Assembly (NCBI GenBank): GCA_940337035.1
Contig: OW679195.1
Location: forward strand, 171,154,015-171,218,014
Reading direction: 5' to 3'
From: Agriotes lineatus
Lineage: Eukaryota; Arthropoda; Insecta; Coleoptera; Elateridae
Length of the DNA stretch: 64,000 nucleotides
Under the pieces are notes generated by a model that did not search any database, was not told the origin of the DNA, and saw nothing but the letters and a program-made list of their open reading frames with translations. Below are positions 1 to 9,990 of the stretch, one piece after another. The stretch's first letter is position 1, and every line of letters starts with the position of its first letter. Made by a program: the position numbers and the translations under genes.

Positions 1-10
1 CTAGACGTTG

Positions 11-278
11 ACAGCCGTATTCATAGTCGTTCGCCAGCGACTCGCCGGCGAGTCGCCGAAGTTTCGTTATGAATAGTATGTTGGCGGCACTGTACGTCTA
101 TGTCAAATTCGAGGTTATCAGGTTAGGTTTTCCGTCAGTTTTGACAGAAATTGACACAAAATCTAACCTGCTAACCTCGAATTTGACATAGTCGTATAGT
201 GCCGCCAACATACTATTCATAACGAAAGTCCGGCGACTCGCCGGTGAGCCGCTGGCGAACGACTATGAATACGGCTGT
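11..278. repeat. Foldback (palindromic) MITE-like element, copy 1
   Basis: The two halves are near-perfect reverse complements. Both outer ends read ACAGCCGTATTCATAGTCG inward, followed by a GC-rich block of CGACTCGCCGG motifs, then TATGTTGGCGGCACT, then CTATGTCAAATTCGAGG. The arms are about 120 bp around a short centre with TTTTGACAGAAATTGAC. There is no open frame. The inner half recurs in the foldback at 58,521-58,694, so this is a dispersed family. No clear target duplication was found. Confidence 0.85.
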
Positions 279-1084
279 GGAAGTTTTCGATCATACGGCA
301 CTATAGATTGTAAAATATCTAATATAGGATTTAAATAAAAAAGTATGATTTTTAGTTTAGATATTTTTGAATGAGTATTTTATAATCTTAAAAAATATAT
401 ATCGCGTCCACTTTCTATATTATTATCATTACTTAAGGCGTATGTATCTTTCATGTTTATATTTTTTGAATATTACAATATTAGAGACGTTTAGGTCTAT
501 AACTCGACTAATTTTTATCCTAGGAAAAAATGTAGATAATTTCATTACCTAACTCGATTGATATGCTACACAATCTAGTTGTGAACCTTTTCATCCACAT
601 ATGTCATCGCCCCCCACTTGTTTTCCGTTTTAAAGGTACACTTCGACTGTACTATATGCATTGGAATTAAAAACAATATACCTGTTTTATAGAATTCTCT
701 TAGAATGACACCATTTACATGTGTCCACAAAAATTTTCTGGATTTTTCTGGAATTTAATAAATGTTTTGTGAGGTTTCCTGTGATTTTTTTTAAATCATA
801 AGATAAGTTTCTTAGTTTTGTAGTAGCGCTTAGTATAATTGATCACAAATTTTATTGGATGCTGATGTTAATCTTGCAACTGTATAATTGAATTCCATTG
901 TTTCGTATCATTGTACAAAGAGCTTTTAGGTTTAGGAATCTTGTAGTAGTAGGGGTTTTATAGTTTATAGTAGTAGTCACGGAAAATTTGTGCTAATCTT
1001 CATATATTTTATGACAATTCAGGTTTTTTTAGTGTTCATAAGTTTTAACAAGCTTCCACATAAATTTCAATATTACATCATTAT
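279..1084. other. No gene seen
   Basis: AT-rich sequence with many stops on both strands. A 61-codon frame at 367-552 has low-complexity, hydrophobic content typical of chance frames in AT-rich DNA. No repeat unit or RNA-like structure was recognised. Confidence 0.5.
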
Positions 1085-1260
1085 TATGTAAAACGGCAGT
1101 ACAGCTGAGTGGTGTTGCACATCTCACGGCACTTGTAAAAGTTAAGCCCCAGTCTGCTTGGTCAGTACTTGGATGAGTGAACATCTGGAGAGCGGGCGTA
1201 GTGTTCTAGCTTAGACAAGTTCCACTACTTCAAGCACCACCGCCGAATTTAAAAATGCAC
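1085..1260 (+). repeat. 5S rRNA-derived repeat (SINE3-like or 5S pseudogene)
   Basis: Around 1141-1205 the string GTTAAGCCCC, then GGTCAGTACTTGGATGAGTG, then CTGGAGAGCGGGCGT follows the order of the internal control region and 3' half of eukaryotic 5S rRNA (GTTAAGC, GGTTAGTACTTGGATGGGTGACC, CTGGGAA). The 5' half (TCTCACGGCACTTGT) is only loosely similar, and the expected terminal stem is not closed. Unrelated sequence follows to about 1330, as in a 5S-headed SINE. A functional 5S gene is unlikely. It could instead be a lone 5S pseudogene. Confidence 0.6.
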
Positions 1261-1522
1261 ATACCCTCAGCGGCTTGGTGCGCCAGGCACCCCGACACTG
1301 TGTAAACAGTATATGAGGTTATAAATAATGTACGTATGCATGTATCATATTATCTAGAGTAGTGTAACTGTAACTTGGCGACCCCCTTTGTCTAAGCAAA
1401 GTTAAAGAATGAAAATTTTCTGGTTAAAACTCTAGAATCCCTCTGTATTCTAAATTTTTATTTTTTCACACCTAAAGATGTTACTTATCTTTAGTTTTTC
1501 TCTGATCCATGTTTAATTTTTT

Positions 1523-2016
1523 ATCAACGACCACTGATAAAAGTAGGCCTTTTAACAGCTAGCTTGTTTCACTAAAAATGACGTTTTATAAATCAGCGTG
1601 CTAAAAATGAAATCAGCTGTTTACTTTTGGCACATGTGCCAAAAGTCAACAGCGGGTGTTGAATTTACAATTTTAAACAGGAAGTAAGGTTATAAAGTTA
1701 TTCTAGTTACTTCTTTCGCTCGAGGTAAAGTGTTTTTTAAATAATTAAAGCATTATGTAATGAATAAAGTAAAATGTGTACTATTATAATTACCTTTGAT
1801 AACTAACTTTGACAGCTACCGACTGCAGAAACGGTCACCTGCGCCGTCACGGTCTCTCTTTACTAGGACGTAAATTATAACTGTCATAAATGCAAACCTT
1901 TGTTAAATCGACATTTATGGATTAATAACAGTAAATTTAAGGCCGCAGAAAAATATTGTGTGCAAACACGTGCATAGACATCCACTTTTAGCACTTATTG
2001 CACAAATAGCTATTAT
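1523..2016. repeat. Hairpin-bearing dispersed repeat, copy 1
   Basis: This stretch aligns along its length with 6801-7355. Shared blocks are CGACCACT..AAAAGTAGGC near the start, GCTTGTTTCACTAAAA, AATCAGCTGTTTACTTTT, a TGGCACATGTGCCA hairpin core, ATTTATGGATTAATAAC, and the tail CACAAATAGCTATTAT. There is no coding capacity. The two copies differ by many substitutions, and copy 2 has an extra hairpin insert near its 3' end. Confidence 0.75.
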
Positions 2017-3192
2017 AGTGAACCAAGTAGTTTATGTATTTAAATAGTGTTCCTTTATGTAGTAAAAATACTGTTATTAGAACATTCAACCTTTGCGACT
2101 CTTTAGCACATCCCTCGCGACCGCCAGGTTGAGAAGCCCCGATCTAGAGCGATTGGTTACAATTTTCCAAGACTGATTCATAGATTGCCCGAGAAAATTG
2201 CCGTATGATAGTAAATTAAACACTTTCTTCACATAAATTAATTAGCTGTAGTGAAGTAGAAAATTGGAGATTTGTAAACTAATAAGACAAAAGTTGTGCG
2301 TGCTATGCCTATACTACTTTTCCATTTGAATTCTACAATCCAATTATATGAAAATGCTAAACCAATTAAATGAAAATTCTAAATTTAAGTCTTCCGCTAA
2401 TTTGTAACTTTATGGAAGCAGCTTCCTGGAGTGCAGAACTGAATTAAACTGTTTCCCAACGTCAGCAATTATCTTCGAGTTTATACTTTCTCTGGCTAGA
2501 GTGATTTAAAATCTGGCGATAATCTTCTGTAGTTTCTTCTACTACTAAACGATAATCGACCAAGTTTTAAATAATAACAAAAGAATACTTTATTTTGAAG
2601 ATCATTAAAAATACATCTGAAAAAATATCCAATTTACTTAACAAAATAACGCTTTTCGCGGATTATGAGTTTCAAAATTTTGAGCAACACTGCACTTTAA
2701 AAATATGTGGCGTCCTTTATACAACGGACGAATCGACTGGTTCCATAAATCTTACCCAATAACGACTACTCTACTAGTTACAATGCATATAATAAATAGC
2801 ACAAGTGAGACGTGAGGACAATTAAAATTTATGACAGTTTAAGAGCTGCGCAAATCTCCAAATTAGAATTCTTTGCTTAAATAGGTAGTAGAGGAAGATG
2901 CAAAAATAGCATATTGCAAGTACTATACTAACACAGCATTTGGTTCAGTAAAAATACTTTATCGTCTCCCACAAATGATGTGATTAGATTAGCATTCTAA
3001 ATTATTATTTTTATATTTTCCTACTGACGTATAACATGTATACGCAATTAGTTTTTAATGACTGTTGCCAAAACATGAAGAGTAATTAGATGTGGATATG
3101 TAGGTCGTTCAAATAAGATTTCAGGTACCTAAAACTATTAAACGTACTTTAATATTCACAGTTTAATCTTTGAAAGCTGGTTGAATACAAAC
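2017..3192. other. No gene seen
   Basis: AT-rich sequence without a convincing frame. No TE ends, tRNA-like boxes or tandem units were recognised. Confidence 0.45.
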
Positions 3193-3660
3193 TTAACCAA
3201 GGTCACGATTAAAATATCTGAATTGTTATTGTACATGGCAAGACGGACATCTCAAGTGGTCTTTACGTCGCACTTGGACCTTTCGAAAAGAGTTTCATCC
3301 AACATATTCAACATAATACATCAATTGTTCTTTCTGATTTAACTGTGACCTACTACGTAGAGCCACAGAGTTGTAAAGAGAAATAAGTGATGGATAATAA
3401 AGTTTGATGTAAGTAAAACCATTCAAACTTGTACATACAAATTCCTTCTTGAAAGTTGATTCAAAATTAGAGCTCAGTTCTATTTAACCAAGGCCACGAT
3501 TAAATCGTCAAATGTTGCTTTACATTCAAGAAAGGAACGTCCAAAACCGCCTTTACGTCGAAACAGGGAGCTTCCAAAAGGGATTCGCCGAACGCATTCG
3601 ACGTAACGCTTCAATTGTCAATTCAACGCTATCTGCGACCTGCTGCATGGTCCCCAGTTT
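3193..3660. repeat. Diverged direct duplication, period about 291 bp
   Basis: Two segments starting at 3193 and 3484 share ordered blocks: TTAACCAAGG(T/C)CACGATTAAA, CTTTACGTCG, TTCATCCAAC / TTCGCCGAAC, CAATTGT, and GACCT(A/G)CT(A/G)C. They are clearly related but heavily diverged. A 67-codon frame (3512-3715) covers the second copy only. The first copy has no matching open frame, so coding is not supported. Confidence 0.6.
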
Positions 3661-4022
3661 CTTTCCACTCGTTAAAACAACTAAAACGAACTATCTAAGT
3701 GAACTTCAGAATTAGTCGGATGTAAATCAGCAGCTCCTCGCTTTTCCACCAAACCGGTTTAGTAAACGACCGCATCAATTTCTTGTCACTGGAATTCGGC
3801 GTATGGTAAGCTAACCGAGATGTGGGCGATAAATCAAACGCTTTTGCATTTTTACGCTAATTGCTGATTATTTTCAGCAAGAAAGAGGCATGCAACTCGC
3901 GCAGCCACGCTCTCCCACTGAGGCTCCAGTAAAACGCTCTTCCTACACATTCATGGCACAATAAAGTACAGAATGTGTCATACATTTTATATAAGTGTGC
4001 TTTCTGTTGCGGTAAATCCCTT
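3661..4022. other. No gene seen
   Basis: Intervening sequence before a tRNA-like stretch. The minus-strand frame at 3857-4090 overlaps that tRNA-like stretch and is judged a shadow. Confidence 0.4.
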
Positions 4023-4090
4023 CGGTAGCTCAGCGGGAGCATATTTTTAACATTCAGATTGTGGGTTCGTTGGATCTCGCCGGCGAGCAC
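4023..4090 (+). repeat. tRNA-like sequence (tRNA pseudogene or SINE head)
   Basis: A perfect A-box consensus (TAGCTCAGCGGG) is followed about 36 nt later by a B-box-like GGGTTCGTTGGATCTC, which is GGTTCGAATCTC with extra bases in the T-loop. The flanking CGCCGGCGAGCAC resembles a 3' acceptor stem, but no matching 5' acceptor strand is present. This is a dead tRNA or the head of a SINE, not a working tRNA gene. Confidence 0.6.
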
Positions 4091-5370
4091 TTTTTACAGC
4101 GTGGTTTTTGGGCGCAGAAACGAAGCAGGCGGCCTGAACGCGCGACCTCTGGTGGGAACAAACTGGATTCGTTGCATTAATTAGGCTACGGCATTAACAT
4201 CGAGCTGTTTGTGTTTGAGATACAAGCACTTGATTTCTTATAATTTTCGACGTTTTCAATTCTTCAACCGGATTAGCCAATTTGAAGATGACATAAACCT
4301 GTAAATTCTGGATAGGCATATTATTCTGCTCCATTCTTACAAAAACTACTTCGCAGACTCCAATATTTTTTTATGGTGTACTAATCAAACCTTAAAAATA
4401 CCACTGTCACTTTAGAAGCTGTATGAACACTGCAGAAGCCAAAAAGCGTACAAAACAAACTAAATTTGAGCTTTTTTGGCATTTTGAAAATATATTTTGC
4501 AAAATAACTATTACAGTGTTCAAACAGCTGTCAAAGTGGCACCAGTGATATTTTTGAGGATAGGTTCTCTTTGGCCATTAGTAAAGTCTTCTGTAAATAT
4601 TTCTTCTCTGTTATAATTATTATCTTCTAAGCTGTGTACAATGTATTTAATCATTTTCTGATCTTCACATTCCAGAGAGTCTAGATCCTTACTTTCACTA
4701 CACATCTTAATCTCAAAACCCTTGCTAAATCATGAATGGGGTAGACAGCACTACAAAATTCTGAATTTCTTTGTGTTTTTAGTGATCGATGTAGCGTGCA
4801 GCTTACGTACAGGAATTTCCAATGTCTGTGTCATAGTCATACCCTAGCCAAATGAATGTTCTAAAATATTTTCCAATTAAATGCTTTTGGCTCTATGCGT
4901 ATACTGCGAAATAGAACTAACTGAATGACACTCATTTTGATTTGAATATTTTGAATACTTCATTCACCATTTGAGTACACATTTCTTCAGAAATAAAAAT
5001 GTAAATTTTAGAACTTCAGTTCCGAGTGTCTGAAATTGACCATTCTCCACTTTGTGATTAATTTGTCGGATAACGATATTCTTCAAAATGCACAGTTATT
5101 GCAAGAATCATGTAAAATATACCTTTCCTTATCAGCACACAATTGTCCTAATCTATATATTATACATATACACATCCTTATTTGTTATTACACATTACCT
5201 GTAACTACAGCAGCAGAAGGGCTGAAAATGATTAAATGCTATTTGCGAAATAGGATCTCGTTTGAAGGGCCTGATGTTTGAATTTAGAAAAAGTTATAGA
5301 AATATTTGCTAGAATGAAATGCAGAAGATAGCTATATGATACGAGTAACATTATTACTCACTTGTATTTT
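4091..5370. other. No gene seen
   Basis: Frames at 4520-4705 (minus) and 5036-5281 (plus) show no recognisable domain. No TE ends were identified. Confidence 0.4.
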
Positions 5371-5510
5371 AAAAGGCGCGCTCCAACTCTGTATCCCACA
5401 TCCGGGGCAAGTTGAGCATTGTACCGCGAGATGCAAGCACATAAAGCACCAGCCTCTACACCGCAATGTAAAACGAGGTTAACGATAATACATACATACA
5501 TACTTGTATT
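5371..5510 (+). repeat. SINE 3' fragment (same family as 55,933-56,294)
   Basis: GGCGCGCTCCAACTCTGTAT, then GGGGCAAGTTGAGCATTGTA, then CACCAGCCTCTACACCGCAA, ending in a CATA microsatellite (ATACATACATACATAC). The minus strand of the full-length copy at 55.9-56.3 kb carries the same blocks in the same order before its own CATA-type tail. The tRNA-derived head is missing here, so it is 5'-truncated. Confidence 0.8.
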
Positions 5511-5959
5511 TTAGTTAGCATCTGTAGTTGTGTACAGTGAGAATGAGGAAGCATTCTGAAGTACCGATTTTGTTCATTAACTTCATGTTATGTTCTACGT
5601 CGTGGTTCTTTATTGTTAAACGTTCGTTTCTAGTTTTTTGCTTTGTGAGCAAATAAACAATAAATATTATCATTAAATAAGTAACTCTTTTAGTACCTAT
5701 GCTCTGAAAAAATAGGTATATTCAAAGGCGCCAAAATTCTGCTCGCACACGGGCATCGAAATGGTCTAGTTACGCCACTGAATATACGTATGTGTGGATA
5801 CGTGTATGTAGTTATACCATTCAATAGAAAACGTTAACTAATGTTTACTAAGATACTGTGATGGAAACGTTATACATAGTTTATTTACAAATATATTAGT
5901 GGCGCAGTGAGTTTAATATTCTAACATTTTTCCAAGTACCTATACAGAATATTAATCTT
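5511..5959. other. No gene seen
   Basis: AT-rich sequence. AAATGGTCTAGTTACGCCACTG at about 5759-5780 resembles the CGCCACTG end of the hAT elements further along, but no partner end was found. Confidence 0.4.
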
Positions 5960-6700
5960 TAATGAGAACATACTCAGCCTGCACCTGCCTTATCCAAGTC
6001 TACCTAACGTCACATACAGCCATATTTTATGCGGCAAAGGTACTCGCATTGTCATCGTGCATAATTTGCACATCTTCTTGTCCTATCCCTCCATCGTTTG
6101 CAGGGACGTCCAATACTTTTTCGGCCTCTTGGTTGTTGACCTTTTGCAATCTTCACAAGTCGACTGTTGTTCATCCTAATTACACGTTCATTCCATTGTG
6201 TTCTTCTGTTTCGTATCCAATCTGATATGTGCTATGTTGCATTCATCTCTTATGTGTCCATCCTTTATTCTTCTGATTTTTCCTATTATTCTCCTAAGGA
6301 TCTCCATTTCTCTTTTCTCTTTTTTAGGTTCCCAAGATTGTATCTGTTGCATATGTTAGTATTTGTCAGCTAGTTCCTTTATATAACCTGGTTTTGGTCT
6401 CAGCTCGTACATATTTATTGGACTATATTGTTTGTACATCAAATTGTTTAACTTAAGAAACTTTTGTTAGGGGTTGCCATTTCCGTGTAACTGCACGCCT
6501 AAATATTTTACTTGCAATAATACCCAATACTATTTCATCGATCACCAGTTTACATCTGACGGGGTTTTCACGTAACGTCATAGTCTTTGTATTGCCTGTC
6601 GATATAGTTTCAGGTTAAAATGTTAAATTTGTATTCCATTACCAGTACTGTATCGTCAGCACAACACAATATATTATTTTTTTCTATAGCACATGTTAAA
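5960..6700 (-). pseudogene. LINE ORF2 C-terminal relic (non-LTR retrotransposon)
   Basis: On the minus strand, with frameshifts, the translation resembles the C-terminal tail that follows the reverse transcriptase (RT) in RTE/Jockey-like LINEs. It has a basic stretch with KIRRIKDGHIRDECN, then MNNSRLVKIAKGQQPRGRKS, then GRPCKRWRDRTRRC. The usual family pattern is 'RLVK...PRGRRSRGRPPKRW'. No intact frame exists and the plus-strand frames here (5962-6225, 6167-6373) are antisense shadows. The assignment to a LINE is fairly sure; the clade is not. Confidence 0.6.
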
Positions 6701-6800
6701 GTGTGCTTTTATCAACTCAAAACAAAAGGTCAAGTTTTACTTTAACAGCAAGGGTAGATAAAGTAGCACTTTAACATCAAGGATAGATAAAGTAATTTTA

Positions 6801-7355
6801 TCTACGACCACTACTAAAAGTAGGCTTTTTAACACTCGCTTGTTTCACTAAAAGTGACGTTTTATAGTTTACCGTGTTTAAAGAAATCAGCTGTTTACTT
6901 TTAGCACATGTGCTAAAAGTGACGCGAGGTTCAAAACTACAATTTCGAACTGCAAGTGAAGTCGTAAAGCTATTCTAGTTGCTTCTTGCGTTACAGGTAA
7001 AGCGTTTTTGAAATAATTAAAGCGTTATGTAATGAATACAGTCATATGTGGAGTATAAATAATTAAATTTCGTACCTGTCCTTGACAGCACGGGCGTGGC
7101 CAAAACAATTGCCAGCCGCGTAGGCTACTATTCATTATGATGCAGCGTCGCAGATGCGAACCTTTCTTAAATCGATATTTATGGATTAATAACGGTAAAA
7201 TTAAGGTCGTAGATAAAATATTGTATGCAACGCGTGCTAAAAGTCGTTTATGCGCGAGACATGTTATGAAACTCAGCCTTCGGCTTCGTTTCATAATTTT
7301 CATGTCTCGCGCATAAAAGTCGACTTTTAGCACTTGTTGCATAAATAGCTATTAT
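6801..7355. repeat. Hairpin-bearing dispersed repeat, copy 2
   Basis: Second copy of the repeat at 1523-2016. It contains a TTTTAGCACATGTGCTAAAA palindrome at about 6898-6917. At 7243-7330 it has a long hairpin whose arms carry AAAGTCG..TATGCGCGAGACATG and its complement around GCCTTCGGCTTCG. It ends in ATAAATAGCTATTAT (7341-7355). The minus-strand 105-codon frame at 7025-7342 lies wholly inside and is not supported as a gene. Confidence 0.75.
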
Positions 7356-7606
7356 CTACTCCTACTGCACAATGGCCATGAATTATGATTCATAATTCAC
7401 GGTTTGCAGCCAATCATAAAATTCCATTTTCATTATTCAATAGTTTGCAAATTGCAACCAATCAGAAAATTCTATTTTCATTATTCAATAGTTTGTAGCC
7501 AATCACAAAATTCATTCTTATTATTAAATGACTTTTGAAGTTAACAGCTGTCACAAATGTCATAATTCTGAAATATAAACACAAGGCTCCTATTGCATAG
7601 GAGTAG
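7356..7606. repeat. Short inverted-end element with three CCAAT-containing units
   Basis: The ends CTACTCCTACTGCA and TGCATAGGAGTAG are near-complementary. Inside are three roughly 55-bp imperfect direct repeats, each with TTTGCA(A)..CCAATCA.AAAATTC and TTCATTATTCAATAG. It abuts the tail of the preceding repeat, which suggests insertion at that tail. No frame is present. Confidence 0.55.
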
Positions 7607-7629
7607 ATAAAATATCGTATTATATTCGC

Positions 7630-7733
7630 GATTATGGCCATTATTCACTCAGATGACTTGCGCCACGCGCCTTCGGCTTGTGGCGCAAATGTCATCTTCG
7701 TGAATAATGGCTGTCATAATCGCTCATATAATA
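7630..7733. repeat. Long hairpin (about 45-bp arms)
   Basis: GCGATTATGGCCATTATTCA pairs with TGAATAATGGCTGTCATAAT, and further in ATGACTTGCGCCAC pairs with GTGGCGCAAATGTCAT across a GCGCCTTCGGCTT turn. The same CCTTCGGCTT loop motif occurs in the hairpin at 7243-7330. Confidence 0.7.
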
Positions 7734-7894
7734 ATATACTAATAATTTTCTAACTTTTGTTTAAATTAAATATGACAGCTTCGTATTATCGTAGCAACCC
7801 AATCTAGCTTCTGACATTTTGAAATGTGATTAACTGTCATTATTTTCTTTTGAAATTGTTAAAGTTCTTGCTATAGAAAAAAATATTGTATTAT

Positions 7895-8005
7895 ACACGA
7901 CGATAAAGTTATTTCTATCCACTCTTGAATCATTAACGTCTCGACTGCGTCTCGACGTTAAACGATTCACTCGTGGATAAAATTTAACTTTATCGTCTTG
8001 TATAA
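7895..8005. repeat. Long hairpin with CGTCTCGACG core
   Basis: GACGATAAAGTTA and ATCCACTCTTGAATC on the left pair with GATTCACTCGTGGAT and TAACTTTATCGTC on the right, around CGTCTCGACTGCGTCTCGACG. It has the same architecture as the two hairpins upstream. Confidence 0.7.
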
Positions 8006-8330
8006 TAAATTACTATTGTTGCTGCCCATTCGACATCCATTAAAGGGTTTTATCCCCTTTATAATTTCGTTCATTATTAAATTGAAGAGGAGCGGGCCTA
8101 ATGAGTCCCCTTGTTGCATATTATTTTTTAGTGTTACTAGTTCGGAATGGCCGTCAAAGCTTTTAATTTGAAAAATGTGTTCTCTGCGTATATGTCTTCT
8201 CAGTTTATTGATGTTGCTTGGCATTTCTCTTATCTGACAGATTTTAATGAAGCGAATTCCTATAGAGAAATAATAAACAGACTTGGTTTATTATTTCTCT
8301 AGGTGCGAATTCTATCGAACGCTTTTTGTA
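8006..8330 (-). pseudogene. LINE reverse transcriptase fragment
   Basis: The minus-strand frame at 7967-8224 contains LVTLKNNMQQGDSLGPLLFN, the 'x-QGDxLSPLLFNL' motif of LINE reverse transcriptases, followed by LIMNEIIKGIKPFNGCRMG. Only this RT block is recognisable. It is one of three minus-strand LINE pieces between 8 and 10 kb that probably come from the same or related insertions broken up by hairpin repeats. Confidence 0.7.
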
Positions 8331-8457
8331 GATCAATGTAACAAGAATATGACAAATATTCCAATTGTATAATGTTATTTGTTTTGGTGGCCAATACTGA
8401 TGTGAGTAGGTTTAACATTGTAGTACTCATAAGTTTATATTTTTACACTATATGCAC

Positions 8458-8826
8458 GATCGATCAATAATAATAGGCGTTTTTGGCCTCAGTTTCAGGC
8501 GTAAAGCAAGTCTTTTTCGCCCTCAAGCGATAAAATTCTTTTTCGCCTGCTGACGTCATTCTAGTTATTATTTGTAAACACGTTTTCATAAAAACCATAA
8601 TTACAAAGGTACTATTCAGCTAAAACAACTGTAAGAATTGCCCTGTTTTTATTGGCAACGATATTATAATTATTAAATAATCTGGCTTTCTTTTTTAAAT
8701 TAAAGTTCGATCGTACATAAAGTTTTGTATGCACCCCAGGCGTAACCAGCGTCTTTGGCTCTTGTCGTGTTATAGCCGCGGGCTAAAACGCCTGTTTTAC
8801 GCCCTTGATACATAAATAACTGTTAT
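8458..8826. repeat. GGCGT-rich member of the hairpin/tail repeat group
   Basis: The left side has ATAGGCGTTTTTGGCCTCAG and CAGGCGTAAAGC. The right side has TAAAACGCCTGTTTTACGCC in the opposite sense, so the ends are loosely inverted. It terminates in ATAAATAACTGTTAT, close to the ATAAATAGCTATTAT tail of the repeats at 1.5-2.0 and 6.8-7.4 kb. It sits between two LINE pieces. Confidence 0.5.
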
Positions 8827-8879
8827 CTGGCAGCTTCCTGTGTCCTTTTTTAAATATTGGTATGAGAATATATGTTTAC

Positions 8880-9480
8880 TCTTCTTTCAGTACAGTTTGG
8901 AATTATTCAGTTATTAAGCTTTCTACGTTTGTTCCTCCATATTTTATATCATTTGTGATACGGCTGTTTTTGAGTTTTGATATTGCGCTGCGTGCCTCGT
9001 TATGAGCGATACGAACTTCCTCCTCAGTTAATGGTGTTTGTCCTTCTAGTGTGTAAGTCTGTGCGTTATTAGGAGTCTTTAAATAATTGTGTATTCGGTC
9101 CACTGCTGTTGCATATTCCATCTGTTTTGAAAATAGCTGTCCTTTCATTTGTCTACTATTGCAGTTGTTTTGTTTCCTTATTTGATTGTAGTTATATGAT
9201 TCAGGCATTTTGTGTTCTTCTGTATTCCAAATAATCCGTTCTTCTCTTGGAGTGTGTAATATGGCGCGTCTAAGTTTACTCGATTTTGCGTCTACATTAT
9301 CTTCAATGTTACTGGTGTATTGTTCGATAAATCTTATGAATTCTTATATATCTAATGTTTTCGTTCTTTCGTTGCAACTTGTTTTTTTGACGTTTGCACT
9401 TAGATATACATATTGTGTTCCTTTTTTATGTAAGTAATCAAACTGGCACGATTCTTCCAGAGTAAATTTTCTACGTTTGT
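8880..9480 (-). pseudogene. LINE ORF2 linker/finger region relic
   Basis: The minus-strand frame 8903-9208 includes LTEEEVRIAHNEARSAISKL with downstream GGTNVESLITE, like the segment just N-terminal to the RT domain in non-LTR elements ('LTxxEVxxAI..LKNNKAPG'). Upstream on the same strand, in shifted frames up to about 9480, further short LINE-like stretches can be read. It lies correctly 5' of the RT piece at 8.0-8.3 kb for one minus-strand element. Confidence 0.55.
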
Positions 9481-9499
9481 TATTACAGAATTTTCAGAT

Positions 9500-9990
9500 C
9501 GAGTCATTGTTTTTCACTTATCCATTGGCACTACATTTCATGACGTTCGTTACTTTAAAACTCTTATCTTGCAAGTCGCTTTTGCGTTGGCGTACTATAA
9601 TTATATCGTCTGCAAAAAACATACTGCTAATATGGGTACTGAAGCTCATTTTTATTCGTAGTTTATATTCCCAGATTTTTGTTAAAATCGACCAGGGTAG
9701 GTGATTGGAGCACCCTGATTTGGACATATCTTCCTGTCGGCCTTGTCAAAGGCACTTTTGGACTCTTCCTCCACGATGATCAACTTGTTCCTCTAAAAGC
9801 AATGTATTCGAATTAGCTTTGAGTTTGTTTTTCGAATTTCTAGTAATATACATTTTATGGCCTGCATTAAAAAAATAGCATGACTTTGTAATTTGTGCAC
9901 TTAGATTTATCCCCTTATTAAATAAAGATTTATATGTATTTGAGTATGTACCATTGTCCAGTTCTTTTTTTCTTGTTCTCCAGCACAAGG
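9500..9990 (-). pseudogene. LINE reverse transcriptase relic with FADD box
   Basis: The minus-strand frame at 9518-9727 carries SMFFADDIIIVRQRKSDLQ, the catalytic (F/Y)ADD motif of reverse transcriptase. The adjacent minus frame (9746-9988) may hold preceding sequence but has no clear motif. This catalytic block lies 5' of the linker piece at 8.9-9.5 kb, so it must belong to a different LINE copy, or the locus has been rearranged. Confidence 0.65.

Noticed and set aside
4023..4090. Functional tRNA gene
   Set aside because: The A box is perfect but the T-loop has extra bases and the acceptor stem has no 5' strand.
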